Source: CAZSXS01 sp964611385
GTDB lineage: Bacteria; Bacillota; Clostridia; Lachnospirales; CAYPQA01
NCBI GenBank assembly: GCA_964611385.1
Contig: CAZSXS010000008.1
Coordinates: 1 to 56,409 of the forward strand
Direction: 5' to 3'
Length of the DNA: 56,409 bases
The notes beneath the pieces were generated by a model, which saw only the letters and a program-made list of their open reading frames with translations, was not told the DNA's origin and did no database searches. Position numbers and translations under genes: made by a program. This document shows, piece by piece, positions 1 to 9,326 of the stretch; position 1 is the first letter of the stretch; the number at the start of each line of letters is the position of its first letter.

Positions 1-25
1 GTATTGTAGAATAGATCTTGTTCGT

Positions 26-97
26 GGCCTGTTGGTCAAGCGGCTAAGACACGGCCCTCTCACGGCTGAAACAAGGGTTCGATTCCCTTACAGGTCA
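26..97 (+). tRNA. tRNA-Glu (anticodon CUC)
   Basis: The 72-nt sequence folds as a full cloverleaf. The acceptor arm GGCCTGT (26-32) pairs with ACAGGTC (90-96), with one G-U pair. The anticodon stem CGGCC/GGCTG frames loop CTCTCAC with anticodon CTC at 59-61, and the T arm AAGGG/CCCTT encloses TTCGATT. CTC reads GAG (Glu). The discriminator base is A97 and CCA is not encoded. An intrinsic terminator follows immediately. Confidence 0.95.
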
Positions 98-106
98 TTG
101 ATAATT

Positions 107-137
107 TACCTCGTTGGTTTCAGCGAGGTATTTTTTT
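107..137 (+). terminator. Intrinsic terminator after tRNA-Glu
   Basis: Inverted repeat TACCTCG (107-113) / CGAGGTA (124-130), with a 10-nt loop, runs straight into seven T residues (131-137). It ends the tRNA transcript and separates it from hom, whose ribosome binding site starts about 15 nt later. No separate promoter for hom was recognised in the short gap. Confidence 0.85.
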
Positions 138-169
138 ATGTCAAATTTTTGTTTGGAGGTACATAGCTA

Positions 170-1408
170 ATGGTTGAGATTGCGATCTTAGGTTTTGGTA
201 CGGTTGGCTCCGGCGTTTTTCAAGTCCTTGAAACCAAGAAGGACAGTGTGAGCAAAAGAGCCATGCAACCCATTCAAGTGAAGTATGTTCTGGATATTCG
301 CTCGCTCCCAGGTTCTCCGGTGGAGTTCTTACTTATCAAGGATTTCAACACGATCCTTCATGATCCGGAGGTGAAAATTGTTGTTGAAGTTATGGGGGGA
401 ATTGAACCCGCTTACACCTATGTAAAGCAGTGCCTGTTAAACGGAAAAAGCGTCGTTACCTCCAATAAGGAACTGGTTGCCAAACACGGGGCTGAGCTTT
501 TGCAGATTGCCAAGGAAGGGAATCTCAATTTTCTCTTTGAGGCCAGCGTGGGTGGTGCGATCCCTATCATCCGCTCTTTGAATCTTTCTTTGACAGCAGA
601 TGAAATTTTTGAAATCAGCGCCATCTTAAACGGAACCACTAATTACATCCTGACAAAAATGACCAACGAGGGCCTCTGCTATGAAGAGGTTTTGAAGGAA
701 GCCATACGTTTGGGCTATGCCGAAAGAAACCCTGATGCCGATGTGCTCGGCCATGATGCCTGCCGCAAGCTTGCAATCCTATTGTCCTTGGTGACTGGAA
801 AACAGGTGAATTATGAAGAAATTCTTACGGAAGGCATAACCTCCGTCACTCAAAGAGATATTGCTTATGCCAAAAGTCTTGGTGGTGCGGTGAAGCTTTT
901 GGCTCTGGCGAAGAAGCCGGAGGGCTGTGACTGTTTTTTTGCTCGGGTTGCCCCCAGCATCTTGCTTTCGGATTCAAAACTTTTCCACGTCAATGACGTG
1001 TTTAATTCTATTTTACTAAAAGGTTCTGTGATAGATGAGATTGCTCTGATGGGACGAGGGGCGGGGCAGTTGCCTACAGCCAGTGCGGTTGTGGCCGATG
1101 TGATTGACCAGGTCAAGCATATTGGTAAGAACATCATTTGCCATTGGTCAACGGAACGCTTAAGCCTTTTGCCTATTGAGGAATCTTTGGTTCAAAAGCT
1201 TATTCGAGTTCAGCTTGCACCGGGTTTGTGTGATTTTACAGCTTTGAAGGCTCAAATTAATCAGATTTTTGGGGAACCTCGCTTCTTGCAGCTCTATGAG
1301 GACGAACTGGCCTTTGTGACGCCTTTGTGTTCCGAAGGAGATATTGATCAGAAAATAAAAGCCCTTGGGCATGATGTTCAAGTAAATGGCTGTATTCGTT
1401 TAGGATAG
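170..1408 (+). CDS. hom: Homoserine dehydrogenase
   Basis: Reduces aspartate-4-semialdehyde to homoserine with NAD(P)H, the branch point to threonine and methionine. The 412-residue protein opens with the Rossmann motif GFGTVGSGV (residues 8-16). It carries the family signature region NGTTNYIL near residue 153 and ADVLGHDACRKLAIL near 190. The last 70 residues are where Gram-positive homologues carry an ACT domain; here that part is short and divergent, so feedback control by threonine is uncertain. Start ATG has GGAGGT 11 nt upstream. The next gene is aspartate kinase, which supplies the same pathway two steps earlier. Confidence 0.95.
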   Translation: MVEIAILGFGTVGSGVFQVLETKKDSVSKRAMQPIQVKYVLDIRSLPGSPVEFLLIKDFNTILHDPEVKIVVEVMGGIEPAYTYVKQCLLNGKSVVTSNKELVAKHGAELLQIAKEGNLNFLFEASVGGAIPIIRSLNLSLTADEIFEISAILNGTTNYILTKMTNEGLCYEEVLKEAIRLGYAERNPDADVLGHDACRKLAILLSLVTGKQVNYEEILTEGITSVTQRDIAYAKSLGGAVKLLALAKKPEGCDCFFARVAPSILLSDSKLFHVNDVFNSILLKGSVIDEIALMGRGAGQLPTASAVVADVIDQVKHIGKNIICHWSTERLSLLPIEESLVQKLIRVQLAPGLCDFTALKAQINQIFGEPRFLQLYEDELAFVTPLCSEGDIDQKIKALGHDVQVNGCIRLG

Positions 1409-1471
1409 GATACGGTTGATACTATAAATAATTAATTTTAACTTGGCGCACTGCGCCGGATGGAGGAACTA

Positions 1472-2686
1472 GTGATTATTGTACAGAAATTTGGCGGCTC
1501 CTCTGTAGCCAATGCCGAAAGAATTCAAAATGTTGCCGCAAGAATCGCAGAAACCTTTCGGGCGGGAAATAAGGTGGTCGTTGTGCTTTCAGCCCAGGGC
1601 GACACAACAGACGATCTTTTGGAAAAAGCAAAGGAAATAAATCCCGACGCCTCAAAACGTGAGATTGATATGTTGATTTCCACCGGGGAGCAACAGAGTA
1701 TCGCCCTAATGGCTATGGCCTTGCAGAAGCTGGGCCTTTCAGCCGTTTCTCTGATCGCCGGTCAGGCAGGGATTTATTCCTCTTCCACCTATTCAAATGC
1801 ACTCATTAAGTCTATTGATACAGAACGAATTACAAACGAGCTGGAGAAAAATAATATAGTGGTTGTAGCCGGTTTTCAGGGGCTGAATAAGTATGGCGAT
1901 ATCACAACCCTGGGTCGCGGTGCCTCAGATACTACCGCAGTTGCGCTGTCGGCTGTACTGAATGCCGAAATGTGTGAAATCTATACGGATGTCGATGGGG
2001 TGTATACAGCAGACCCTCGCGTCGTAAAAACCGCAAGGAAACTGGATGAAATTACCTACGATGAAATGCTGGAACTGGCTTCTCTAGGTGCGAAGGTTCT
2101 CCATAAACGCTGTGTTGAGCTTGCGAAAAAGTATAAAGTAAAATTGATTGTGCGTTCAAGCCTTTCGAGGGCAGAGGGCACCTTGGTTAAGGAGGAAACT
2201 AAAATGGAAAAAACTTTTGTAAGCGGTATCGCTATTGACAAGGATGTGGCTAGAATCTCTTTGGTGAGCATCAGCGATGAACCCGGTCGTGCTTTTATGA
2301 TCTTTTCTCTCTTGTCAAAGAATAAAATCAGTGTTGATATTATTTTGCAGTCCATTGGTCGTGCGAATTCCAAGGATATTTCCTTCACTGTCAATAAATC
2401 CGACTTGAAGGATAGTCTTGCCCTTCTTGAAAAAAATAAGGATATGCTCGGCTTTGATCATTTAAGCCATGATGATAAGATTGCAAAGCTTTCCGTGGTG
2501 GGCGCCGGTATGGCTACCAATCCGGGTATTGCTGCAACCATGTTTGAAGGCCTCTTTGACGCAGGAGTCAATATCCAAATGATTTCTACTTCTGAAATCA
2601 AAATCTCTGTGCTCATAGATGAAAAGGACGCTGAGAAGGGCGCAAGCTTTGTGCATGACAAGTTTAATCTGGGGCTTAAGCAATGA
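1472..2686 (+). CDS. lysC: Aspartate kinase
   Basis: Phosphorylates aspartate, the first step to lysine, threonine and methionine. The N-terminus has the family motif VQKFGGSSVA. Kinase signatures GRGASDTTAV and EIYTDVDGVYTADPR follow, and two ACT-type regulatory domains occupy roughly the last 145 residues (SGIAIDKDVARISLVSI..., LSVVGAGMATNPGIAA...). An in-frame ATG exists at 1460, but the best ribosome binding site (GGAGG, 1462-1466) lies inside that extension with 5-nt spacing to GTG 1472. GTG 1472 is therefore the probable start (404 residues). A small GGCGC/GCGCC hairpin sits just upstream. The stop overlaps the next gene by ATGA. Confidence 0.95.
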   Translation: MIIVQKFGGSSVANAERIQNVAARIAETFRAGNKVVVVLSAQGDTTDDLLEKAKEINPDASKREIDMLISTGEQQSIALMAMALQKLGLSAVSLIAGQAGIYSSSTYSNALIKSIDTERITNELEKNNIVVVAGFQGLNKYGDITTLGRGASDTTAVALSAVLNAEMCEIYTDVDGVYTADPRVVKTARKLDEITYDEMLELASLGAKVLHKRCVELAKKYKVKLIVRSSLSRAEGTLVKEETKMEKTFVSGIAIDKDVARISLVSISDEPGRAFMIFSLLSKNKISVDIILQSIGRANSKDISFTVNKSDLKDSLALLEKNKDMLGFDHLSHDDKIAKLSVVGAGMATNPGIAATMFEGLFDAGVNIQMISTSEIKISVLIDEKDAEKGASFVHDKFNLGLKQ

Positions 2687-5331
2687 AACTTTGCCTTGAG
2701 GAATCAATCAATCGACTTCAGGCGCGCGTTTATGAGCAGCAGGGTATGCACGTCTTTCACCTAAACTGTGCGGACAGGAATAAGACCTTTGCTCTTTCGG
2801 TAAAGACCCCTCCCGAAAACGATCACGGCACAGCTCATATGGTCGAACATATGGTTTTTTGTGGCTCGGAGCAGTATCGTTGTAAGGAACCCTTTCAAGC
2901 TTTGGTTAAGAATAGCCTGTATACCTATCTAAACGCTCTAACCTTCCATGATCGAACGGTTTTTCCCATTGCAAGCTACATAGACAGCGAGTATGATAAA
3001 ATGCTTGATGTTTATATTGACGCGGTATTTAAACCTCTCTTTCCGATGAAAAGAGAGGTTTTTTTTCAGGAAAAACCCATCGTTCATAGCGAAATGCAAG
3101 GCACTTATACTGATGGCATCTATCTCTGCCAGAAAACGGCTTATCGGCATCTCTTTGCTGACAGCCAGGCTTTTGATTCGGCTGGGGTACCAGAAGGGAT
3201 CTCCTTACTGAATTTTGAGGAATGTATTGCTTTCTATAATAGGCAATACAGGCCAGAAAACACCTGTGTTTATGTTTATGGGGATGCGGATTTGAATCGG
3301 GTGATGGAACGAGTGATGGAGCGGGTGTCAACGAGGGTTGAGAATTCGAGCTTGCTAGGGTTGGGTACTCATTCTGTTATCGAAGAGGATAAATTTAAAA
3401 ACAAGCTCAAAGACAAGCATGAGTCGAAGAGAAAGATCATTACCGAATATTTTTGCTGTGAAAGTCTCAAAAGCTTGTCTGGAATTTTTTTCCCCATCGG
3501 GCGCAGCAGGGACGTTCCCCTTATGCTTAGCCTCCTTGTCCTCGAAGGGTACTTTAAAGATTTTTTTGGTGGGGAAAGCATTACAACCGTCTTTGATGTG
3601 GAGATGGAAGTGCCTGTTATGGGATTTATAACGGAGAATCTCAAATTTACAGAGTCCTCTAACCAAAGTTCTCAATTTTACGAATACATTGACGGAAGAA
3701 TCCGAAGTCTATGCCGTGAAGGCTTGGACAAAGAAAAGCTACATAAACAGTTGGATGCTCTTGAGTTTTGGTTTTTAGACGAAGACTTCGGATACAGGCC
3801 TTGTGGCGTTCAGCTTTGCTTTCACCTCATGCGGACTTGGGCCTCTGGTCAAGTCAATTTCGATTGGTTAAAAGCCAATGAATATATTATGAGTTTGAGG
3901 AATAAGGTTACTAATGGCTATTTTGATGAGCTACTGAGAGTATACTTCGTTGAAAATAAATATAGCCTTGCGCTGAACTTGCTGAATCAGCACAAGGCTT
4001 TGAAAACCTATCTAGCCTTCAAGGAGCCAGAGGCAGAGTTACTAAAAATACCAGCTTTGAAGATAGACAGTATAAAAGAAAACATTTATACGCCTGCTTA
4101 TGAGCAACGATCACCCAATCTGTTTTTTGTCAAGGGCCCCGAAGGCATGGCTTATGTCGATCTTTATTTTGATTTATCTGCTCTTCAAGAGGATGCGTGG
4201 CCTTGCTTCTCCATTCTGCCTCAACTTCTTTTGTCGCAAAGATCCTTGCTAAGTGTTTTCTCAAAAATCAGTATCCAAGTAGAGATCTTTGGGGAGTGGA
4301 TGCCCAAGCTTGTGATTCGAACACGCTTTCCGGACAAGGCCTCCAAGGAAGCTTTTGGCAATTTGGTAAATCTGTTCAATTTCGACATCAGCGAGAAAAT
4401 GCTTCTTAGTACTATGTCGGACATCCAGAGCAAACTTACCCAAGAAAATCGAGCCAAAGAGCACAATCTTGCGATTGGAATTGATCTATCCAGAATTACA
4501 TTCAAGCACAAAGTTTTCAACCAAATCCGCCATAGGGTACTTGACAATGGAATGAACTTATTAGATAATAACATCTTGAAATATACGATAGCGTTTTTCG
4601 AAAGGATAGGCGTATCCTTGGGAAAACCCACGATCTTTGTATGTGGAGAGGCGAGACTGGGTAGCTTGGCTGAGAAATTCTTTGAAAATCACCAACTTTT
4701 ACCCCAAATGCCAGAAGATTCGGCATTGAAGGGGATAGGCCCTTTTCCAACTGGCAACCCTCTTAGGGCTTTCACATACTCTGATTTTTGTCATAAGCCC
4801 ATAAACAGGATTTCTATCCACGGCCAAGAGCTTGCGTTCAGTGGCTTGGGTTGTGCGGCAAAGGGTTTTACATATACAGGTGGGTTTCACGGCTCCATGG
4901 CGGTTTGCGCTCGACTTTTGGAGCAGGAGTATTTTTATCAGAGCCTTCGTCTGGAAAACGGGGCTTATGATTACGGGCTTCATTTTTCGCCCAATGGGTA
5001 CGGGTTTATGTTTTCCTTCCGTGATCCAAAGGCAGAAGAAAGTATAGAAGTCTTTAAAGGCTGCGCGGCATTCTTAAAAAAGTATGTCGCAGAGGCAGCG
5101 CAGGTTCAAGATTTAAGCATTGGTACGCTGAACGCCTTAAATCACCATTTAAAGCCTAAACATGTCAGCGAAGAGTTGAGGCTCTTAGCCAAGCGCTTCT
5201 TCTTGGGAATCACAAAGGAGCGGCTTGCCGAATTTTTAAGTGAAATAAAAAGTACAGACGATAAAAAAATAAGTGGGTATATTCCTATTTTTGAACATAT
5301 GAATGGTGAATTTACCTTGGTTGTTTTATGA
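2683..5331 (+). CDS. M16C-family zinc metallopeptidase (PreP/insulinase-like)
   Basis: An 882-residue protein with the inverted zinc motif HMVEH (residues 52-56) and the distal Glu ligand in VHSEMQG (about residue 137), as in presequence-protease-type M16C peptidases. These are single-chain clamshell enzymes that degrade peptides up to several kDa; typical members are about 970 residues, so this one is somewhat short. A charged K/D/E-rich stretch interrupts the protein near residue 240. No signal peptide is visible, so it is probably cytoplasmic. The start overlaps the lysC stop (ATGA) and purM follows after 15 nt, implying co-transcription with biosynthetic genes. The substrate is unknown. 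Confidence 0.85.
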   Translation: MKLCLEESINRLQARVYEQQGMHVFHLNCADRNKTFALSVKTPPENDHGTAHMVEHMVFCGSEQYRCKEPFQALVKNSLYTYLNALTFHDRTVFPIASYIDSEYDKMLDVYIDAVFKPLFPMKREVFFQEKPIVHSEMQGTYTDGIYLCQKTAYRHLFADSQAFDSAGVPEGISLLNFEECIAFYNRQYRPENTCVYVYGDADLNRVMERVMERVSTRVENSSLLGLGTHSVIEEDKFKNKLKDKHESKRKIITEYFCCESLKSLSGIFFPIGRSRDVPLMLSLLVLEGYFKDFFGGESITTVFDVEMEVPVMGFITENLKFTESSNQSSQFYEYIDGRIRSLCREGLDKEKLHKQLDALEFWFLDEDFGYRPCGVQLCFHLMRTWASGQVNFDWLKANEYIMSLRNKVTNGYFDELLRVYFVENKYSLALNLLNQHKALKTYLAFKEPEAELLKIPALKIDSIKENIYTPAYEQRSPNLFFVKGPEGMAYVDLYFDLSALQEDAWPCFSILPQLLLSQRSLLSVFSKISIQVEIFGEWMPKLVIRTRFPDKASKEAFGNLVNLFNFDISEKMLLSTMSDIQSKLTQENRAKEHNLAIGIDLSRITFKHKVFNQIRHRVLDNGMNLLDNNILKYTIAFFERIGVSLGKPTIFVCGEARLGSLAEKFFENHQLLPQMPEDSALKGIGPFPTGNPLRAFTYSDFCHKPINRISIHGQELAFSGLGCAAKGFTYTGGFHGSMAVCARLLEQEYFYQSLRLENGAYDYGLHFSPNGYGFMFSFRDPKAEESIEVFKGCAAFLKKYVAEAAQVQDLSIGTLNALNHHLKPKHVSEELRLLAKRFFLGITKERLAEFLSEIKSTDDKKISGYIPIFEHMNGEFTLVVL

Positions 5332-5346
5332 AAACGGGAGGATATT

Positions 5347-6366
5347 ATGGATTACAAATCATCTGGAGTGGATGTTCAAGCCGGGTATAAGGCGGTGAGT
5401 TTGATGCTACCCCATATCCGGGAGACCTTTAAACCGGAGGTTTTATCTGACATTGGCGGGTTTGGCGGGCTTTTTTCTCTAGCCGCCGCTAAGGAGATGG
5501 AAGAGCCGGTTTTGGTTTCAGGCACGGACGGTGTAGGTACAAAATTAAAAATTGCCTTTCTTCTTGAAAAGCACGACACCATTGGTATAGACTGTGTAGC
5601 CATGTGCGTAAACGACATCATCTGTTCCGGTGCAAAACCCTTATTCTTCTTGGATTACATAGCTTGTGGAAAAAATTATCCGGATAAAATTGCTACCATT
5701 GTCAAGGGCTTAGCAGAGGGCTGCAAGCAGGCTGGTGCTTCCTTGATCGGCGGAGAAACTGCCGAAATGCCGGATTTTTATGAGCAGAGTGAATATGACC
5801 TTGCCGGGTTTGCGGTAGGGCTTTTGGATAAGACGAAAATGATTGACGGGAAGAAAATGACGGAAGGAGACCTTGTAATCGGACTGGCTTCGAGCGGACT
5901 TCACTCCAACGGTTTTTCCTTGGTCCGAAAAATCCTTCGTCCAAATGAAAACAATGTAAAAGAATTCATAAACACCCTAGGAAGAAACCTGGGTGAGGAA
6001 TTGATAGAACCTACAAGAATTTATGTAAATTCTGTTTTATCTTTATTTCAAAAGATTGAAGTGAAAGGGATCAGTCACATCACTGGTGGCGGATTCTATG
6101 AAAATATTCCCCGCTGCATTAAAAACGGTCTTTGCGCAAAAATACGCCTTGGCTCCTGGACGGTGCCACCCATTTTCCGGCTTTTGCAACATGCTGGAGA
6201 TTTGGACCAAAACACCCTGTACAATACCTTTAATATGGGAATCGGTATGGTTCTCGTTGTTTCGAAGGAGAACGGCGAGGAAGCGCTAGCTCTTTTAAAA
6301 GAGCTGGGCGAAACACCCAGCATCATCGGTGAACTGGTAAAGGGTGAAGGCATATGCTTAGAGTAG
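5347..6366 (+). CDS. purM: Phosphoribosylformylglycinamidine cyclo-ligase (AIR synthetase)
   Basis: Closes the imidazole ring of AIR in de novo purine synthesis using ATP. The 339-residue length is normal for the family. Characteristic stretches are SGTDGVGTKLKIAF, DCVAMCVNDI, GGETAEMPDFY and ITGGGFYENIPR, which form the ATP and FGAM sites. Start ATG has CGGGAGGA 7 nt upstream. The 3' end overlaps purN by 13 nt, so the two are likely translationally coupled. Confidence 0.97.
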   Translation: MDYKSSGVDVQAGYKAVSLMLPHIRETFKPEVLSDIGGFGGLFSLAAAKEMEEPVLVSGTDGVGTKLKIAFLLEKHDTIGIDCVAMCVNDIICSGAKPLFFLDYIACGKNYPDKIATIVKGLAEGCKQAGASLIGGETAEMPDFYEQSEYDLAGFAVGLLDKTKMIDGKKMTEGDLVIGLASSGLHSNGFSLVRKILRPNENNVKEFINTLGRNLGEELIEPTRIYVNSVLSLFQKIEVKGISHITGGGFYENIPRCIKNGLCAKIRLGSWTVPPIFRLLQHAGDLDQNTLYNTFNMGIGMVLVVSKENGEEALALLKELGETPSIIGELVKGEGICLE

Positions 6367-6959
6367 GGGTACTGGTATCAGGCGGCGGTTCCAATCTTGC
6401 CGCCTTACTTTTAGCCAAGGAACATGGACTGTTGATCGACATTGTGACGGTGGTTTCCAGCAACCCCAAGGCCTATGCGTTGGAGCGAGCGAAAAACGCC
6501 GGAATCGAAGCGCTTACCATCCGCAAAAAGGATTTTAAGCATACAGAAGAAGCTGATCGTGACAAAGCCTTCGACCAAGCCTTAAGTAAACATTTCAAGG
6601 ATAGAAATGTAGAGCTTGTGTTGTTGGCAGGATATTTAAGCATTTTAGGCAAGGATTTTGTCAGGGAGTTTAAGGGTAGGATTCTCAATATTCATCCATC
6701 TTTAATTCCGGCTTTTTGTGGACCCGGCTATTATGGCCTTAAGGTTCACGAAGCTGCCCTTGAACGTGGCGTTAAGGTCACAGGTGCAACAGTGCACTTT
6801 GTAGATGAAGGAACCGACACGGGTAAAATCATTTTGCAAAAAGCGGTTTATGTCAAGGATGACGACACACCGGAAACCCTTCAAAAGCGGGTGATGGAAG
6901 AAGCGGAATGGATTATTTTTCCGCAGGCCGTTTCTCTTTATATAGATAAAAAGATATAA
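6354..6959 (+). CDS. purN: Phosphoribosylglycinamide formyltransferase
   Basis: Transfers the formyl group from 10-formyl-THF to GAR. The N-terminal MLRVGVLVSGGGSNLAAL is the phosphate-binding loop. The catalytic Asn/His are in ILNIHPSLIPAF and the catalytic Asp in DEGTDTGKII. The 201 residues match the usual length. The start lies inside the end of purM, where a GGTGAAGG site precedes the ATG. purH, which often follows purN, is absent here and purD comes next after 38 nt. Confidence 0.96.
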   Translation: MLRVGVLVSGGGSNLAALLLAKEHGLLIDIVTVVSSNPKAYALERAKNAGIEALTIRKKDFKHTEEADRDKAFDQALSKHFKDRNVELVLLAGYLSILGKDFVREFKGRILNIHPSLIPAFCGPGYYGLKVHEAALERGVKVTGATVHFVDEGTDTGKIILQKAVYVKDDDTPETLQKRVMEEAEWIIFPQAVSLYIDKKI

Positions 6960-6997
6960 ACACTGCGAATAGCAAATTTGAAAAATAGGGTGGTTTT

Positions 6998-8260
6998 ATG
7001 ATGAAAGTGCTTGTAGTTGGAAGCGGTGGGCGGGAGCATGCCATTGTGAAGGCTTTGCTTCGCTCTCCAAAGGTAACAGAGGTGCATGTGGCTCCTGGGA
7101 ACGGTGGAATTTCTGAAATCGCAACCCTTGTGCCCGTGCATCAGACGGATTTTGATGGCTTGGTTTCCTACGCCAAAAGCCAGAGCATAGACTTAACTGT
7201 AGTAGGAATGGACGACCCCTTAGTTTTGGGAATTGTGGATGTATTCACTTCCCATGGATTACGAATATTTGGGCCTAGTAAAGAAGCCTCTCAATTAGAA
7301 GGTAGTAAAGCCTTCTCTAAAAATCTGATGAAAAAGTACGGCATACCTACAGCGTCGTATGAAGTCTTTGAAGATTATAATGAGGCTTTTTTTTACTGTC
7401 AAAAAATAAATTACCCCTGCGTGATCAAGGCTGATGGTTTGGCCTTGGGGAAAGGGGTACTGATTTGCTCCGATTTCCAGGAAGCAAGTCAGGCTCTCGG
7501 CGCCCTAATGCGGGAAGAAAAATATGGAAAATCAGGCCGCAAAGTGGTTATTGAAGAGTATCTTACGGGAAAAGAAGTCTCAATTTTATCCTTTTCGGAT
7601 GGAAAAACCCTTTTCCCTATGCCTGTAGCCAAGGATTATAAAAGAGCTCTTGATAAAGATTTGGGATTAAATACCGGAGGAATGGGTAATATATCGCCAG
7701 TACCATATTATACCGAAAATATTGCCATGAATTGTTATGAGAATATTTTCAAGAAAACCATCCAGGCTTGTGAGGCAGAGGGTCATCCCTTTAAGGGCAT
7801 ATTGTTTTTTGGACTGATGCTTACTGAGGAGGGACCAAAGGTCATCGAATACAATTGTCGCTTCGGTGATCCAGAAACCCAAGCGCTGCTGCCCAAGCTA
7901 AAAACGGACATCGTGGACATCTTTGAGGCTTGTATTGATGGAAGACTCCACGAAATAGAGCTTACATGGGAAGAAAAAGCTTCCGTTTGTGTGGTTTTGG
8001 CTTCTGGTGGATACCCGGAGGAGTATGAAAAGGGCTATGAGATCTTTGGCCTTGATGCGTTGAAGAACATCCCGGATCTTGAATGTTTTCATGCCGCCAC
8101 AAAAAAAGAAAACGACCGCTTCTATACGAACGGGGGACGGGTTTTAAATGTGGTTGGGATGGGAGAGGACCTTGAAAGGGCGAGGGCCTTGGTGTATGAC
8201 AACCTTTCCTTTGTCAGCTTTCAAAAAATGCAATATAGGAAAGATATTGGCCTGCTTTAA
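6998..8260 (+). CDS. purD: Phosphoribosylamine-glycine ligase (GAR synthetase)
   Basis: An ATP-grasp enzyme joining glycine to phosphoribosylamine. The N-terminus VLVVGSGGREHAIVKAL is the family nucleotide/PRA-binding loop. Later motifs YPCVIKADGLALGKGV, LNTGGMGNISP and EYNCRFGDPETQ mark the ATP-grasp fold and metal site. The length of 420 residues is typical. It is the last gene of the forward biosynthetic run. No convincing terminator is seen in the A/T-rich 66 nt between it and the flagellar promoter. Confidence 0.97.
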   Translation: MMKVLVVGSGGREHAIVKALLRSPKVTEVHVAPGNGGISEIATLVPVHQTDFDGLVSYAKSQSIDLTVVGMDDPLVLGIVDVFTSHGLRIFGPSKEASQLEGSKAFSKNLMKKYGIPTASYEVFEDYNEAFFYCQKINYPCVIKADGLALGKGVLICSDFQEASQALGALMREEKYGKSGRKVVIEEYLTGKEVSILSFSDGKTLFPMPVAKDYKRALDKDLGLNTGGMGNISPVPYYTENIAMNCYENIFKKTIQACEAEGHPFKGILFFGLMLTEEGPKVIEYNCRFGDPETQALLPKLKTDIVDIFEACIDGRLHEIELTWEEKASVCVVLASGGYPEEYEKGYEIFGLDALKNIPDLECFHAATKKENDRFYTNGGRVLNVVGMGEDLERARALVYDNLSFVSFQKMQYRKDIGLL

Positions 8261-8326
8261 CTACCAAAAAAAATTAAAATTAACACGAAAACTTTTAACA
8301 AAAAAATGAATATTTAAGGATTACAC

Positions 8327-8355
8327 TTTACAAATATGTAGTGGTAGAGTACAAT
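8327..8355 (+). promoter_or_regulatory. Sigma-A-type promoter of the flagellar operon
   Basis: TTTACA (8327-8332), a 17-nt spacer and TACAAT (8350-8355) form a near-consensus housekeeping promoter in an A/T-rich stretch 94 nt upstream of the flgB start. No SigD-type TAAA-N15-GCCGATAA box is seen here, so SigD, encoded about 27 kb downstream in the same operon, probably does not drive it from this site. Confidence 0.7.
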
Positions 8356-8448
8356 GGGAAATCATTTGAAAAATTTTCACGTATTTTTCTTAATAGAATA
8401 TGTGGGGCTATAGAAATTGTTCAAATTTATTACGAGAGGAAGTTCACT

Positions 8449-8826
8449 GTGATTTTTGACAGATTGTATACCCAGAGCTCCATCCTTGAATCCGCCTTAC
8501 AAGCTTATTCCGTTCGGGACAACGTGATACAGAACAACATTGCCAATGCCGAGACCCCAAACTTTAAGAGAAAAACGGTAGTCTTTGAAAATTACCTGGC
8601 GGATGCCCTTAAGGAGGCAAAACGAACGGGAACGCTTTCCCTTCGAGAAGCAAAAGCAAGAATTGTTGAAGTAAACCCCAACCTTACCTTCCATTCCAAT
8701 GGAAATAATGTAGACATTGAAACGGAAAACGTAGACTTGTATACCAACTCAGTGCTGTATGATACAACGGTAAACAGCATTATTCAAAACGGTAAGCGGC
8801 TCAGTCTGGTTCTTGGTTTAAAATAA
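8449..8826 (+). CDS. flgB: Flagellar basal-body rod protein FlgB
   Basis: A proximal rod subunit that crosses the periplasm-equivalent space. The rod signature QNNIANAETPNFKRK lies at residues 28-42. Length is 125 residues from GTG 8449, which has AGAGGA 8-13 nt upstream. The reading frame stays open 36 codons further upstream, but that part runs through the promoter and has no similarity to rod proteins, so the upstream start is rejected. First gene of the flagellar operon. Confidence 0.93.
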   Translation: MIFDRLYTQSSILESALQAYSVRDNVIQNNIANAETPNFKRKTVVFENYLADALKEAKRTGTLSLREAKARIVEVNPNLTFHSNGNNVDIETENVDLYTNSVLYDTTVNSIIQNGKRLSLVLGLK

Positions 8827-8852
8827 TCCAATCATAATAAGGAGGTAGTTGA

Positions 8853-9305
8853 ATGTCTTTTTTTGATACATTAAATGTAAGCGCCAGCGGTTTAACAGCG
8901 CAACGGCTTAGAATGGATGTCCTCTCTCAAAATATAGCACACGTGGATACGACCAAAACAGCAGACGGAACCCCTTACAAGAGACGGGTTGTATTGTTTG
9001 AGGAAAGAACGCAGCAACCATTTTCCACCTATTTTCAAACTGCTTTGAAATCTCGTACTGCAAATCAAAACCCCAAAGGGGTTATGGTAGCAAAGATTAC
9101 GGAAGACAATACCCAAGGGGCCAGGATCTATCAGCCGGAGCATCCCGATGCCGATGCCGCAGGCTATGTAACCATGCCCAATGTCAATGTTGTTACAGAA
9201 ATGGTTAATATGATATCGGCCAGCCGGTCCTATGAGGCTAATATCTCTGCCATGAACATTACCAAAGGTATGATTGCGAAAACCTTAGAGATTGGCAGCA
9301 GATAA
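8853..9305 (+). CDS. flgC: Flagellar basal-body rod protein FlgC
   Basis: A rod subunit of 150 residues. The N-terminal rod motif RMDVLSQNIAHVDTT and the conserved C-terminal helix region SASRSYEANISAMN are both present. The start has AAGGAGGTAG at good spacing. Genes on both sides (flgB, fliE) encode its rod partners. Confidence 0.96.
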   Translation: MSFFDTLNVSASGLTAQRLRMDVLSQNIAHVDTTKTADGTPYKRRVVLFEERTQQPFSTYFQTALKSRTANQNPKGVMVAKITEDNTQGARIYQPEHPDADAAGYVTMPNVNVVTEMVNMISASRSYEANISAMNITKGMIAKTLEIGSR

Positions 9306-9326
9306 ATTCAAAGAGGGTAGAAAACA

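Noticed and set aside
418..1381. Minus-strand frames inside hom
   Set aside because: They lie fully under a clear enzyme gene, have no ribosome binding sites and no recognisable products. The same applies to other antisense frames throughout the window.
8341..8448. Longer N-terminus for FlgB
   Set aside because: It begins inside the promoter spacer and adds residues with no similarity to rod proteins; GTG 8449 has its own ribosome binding site.
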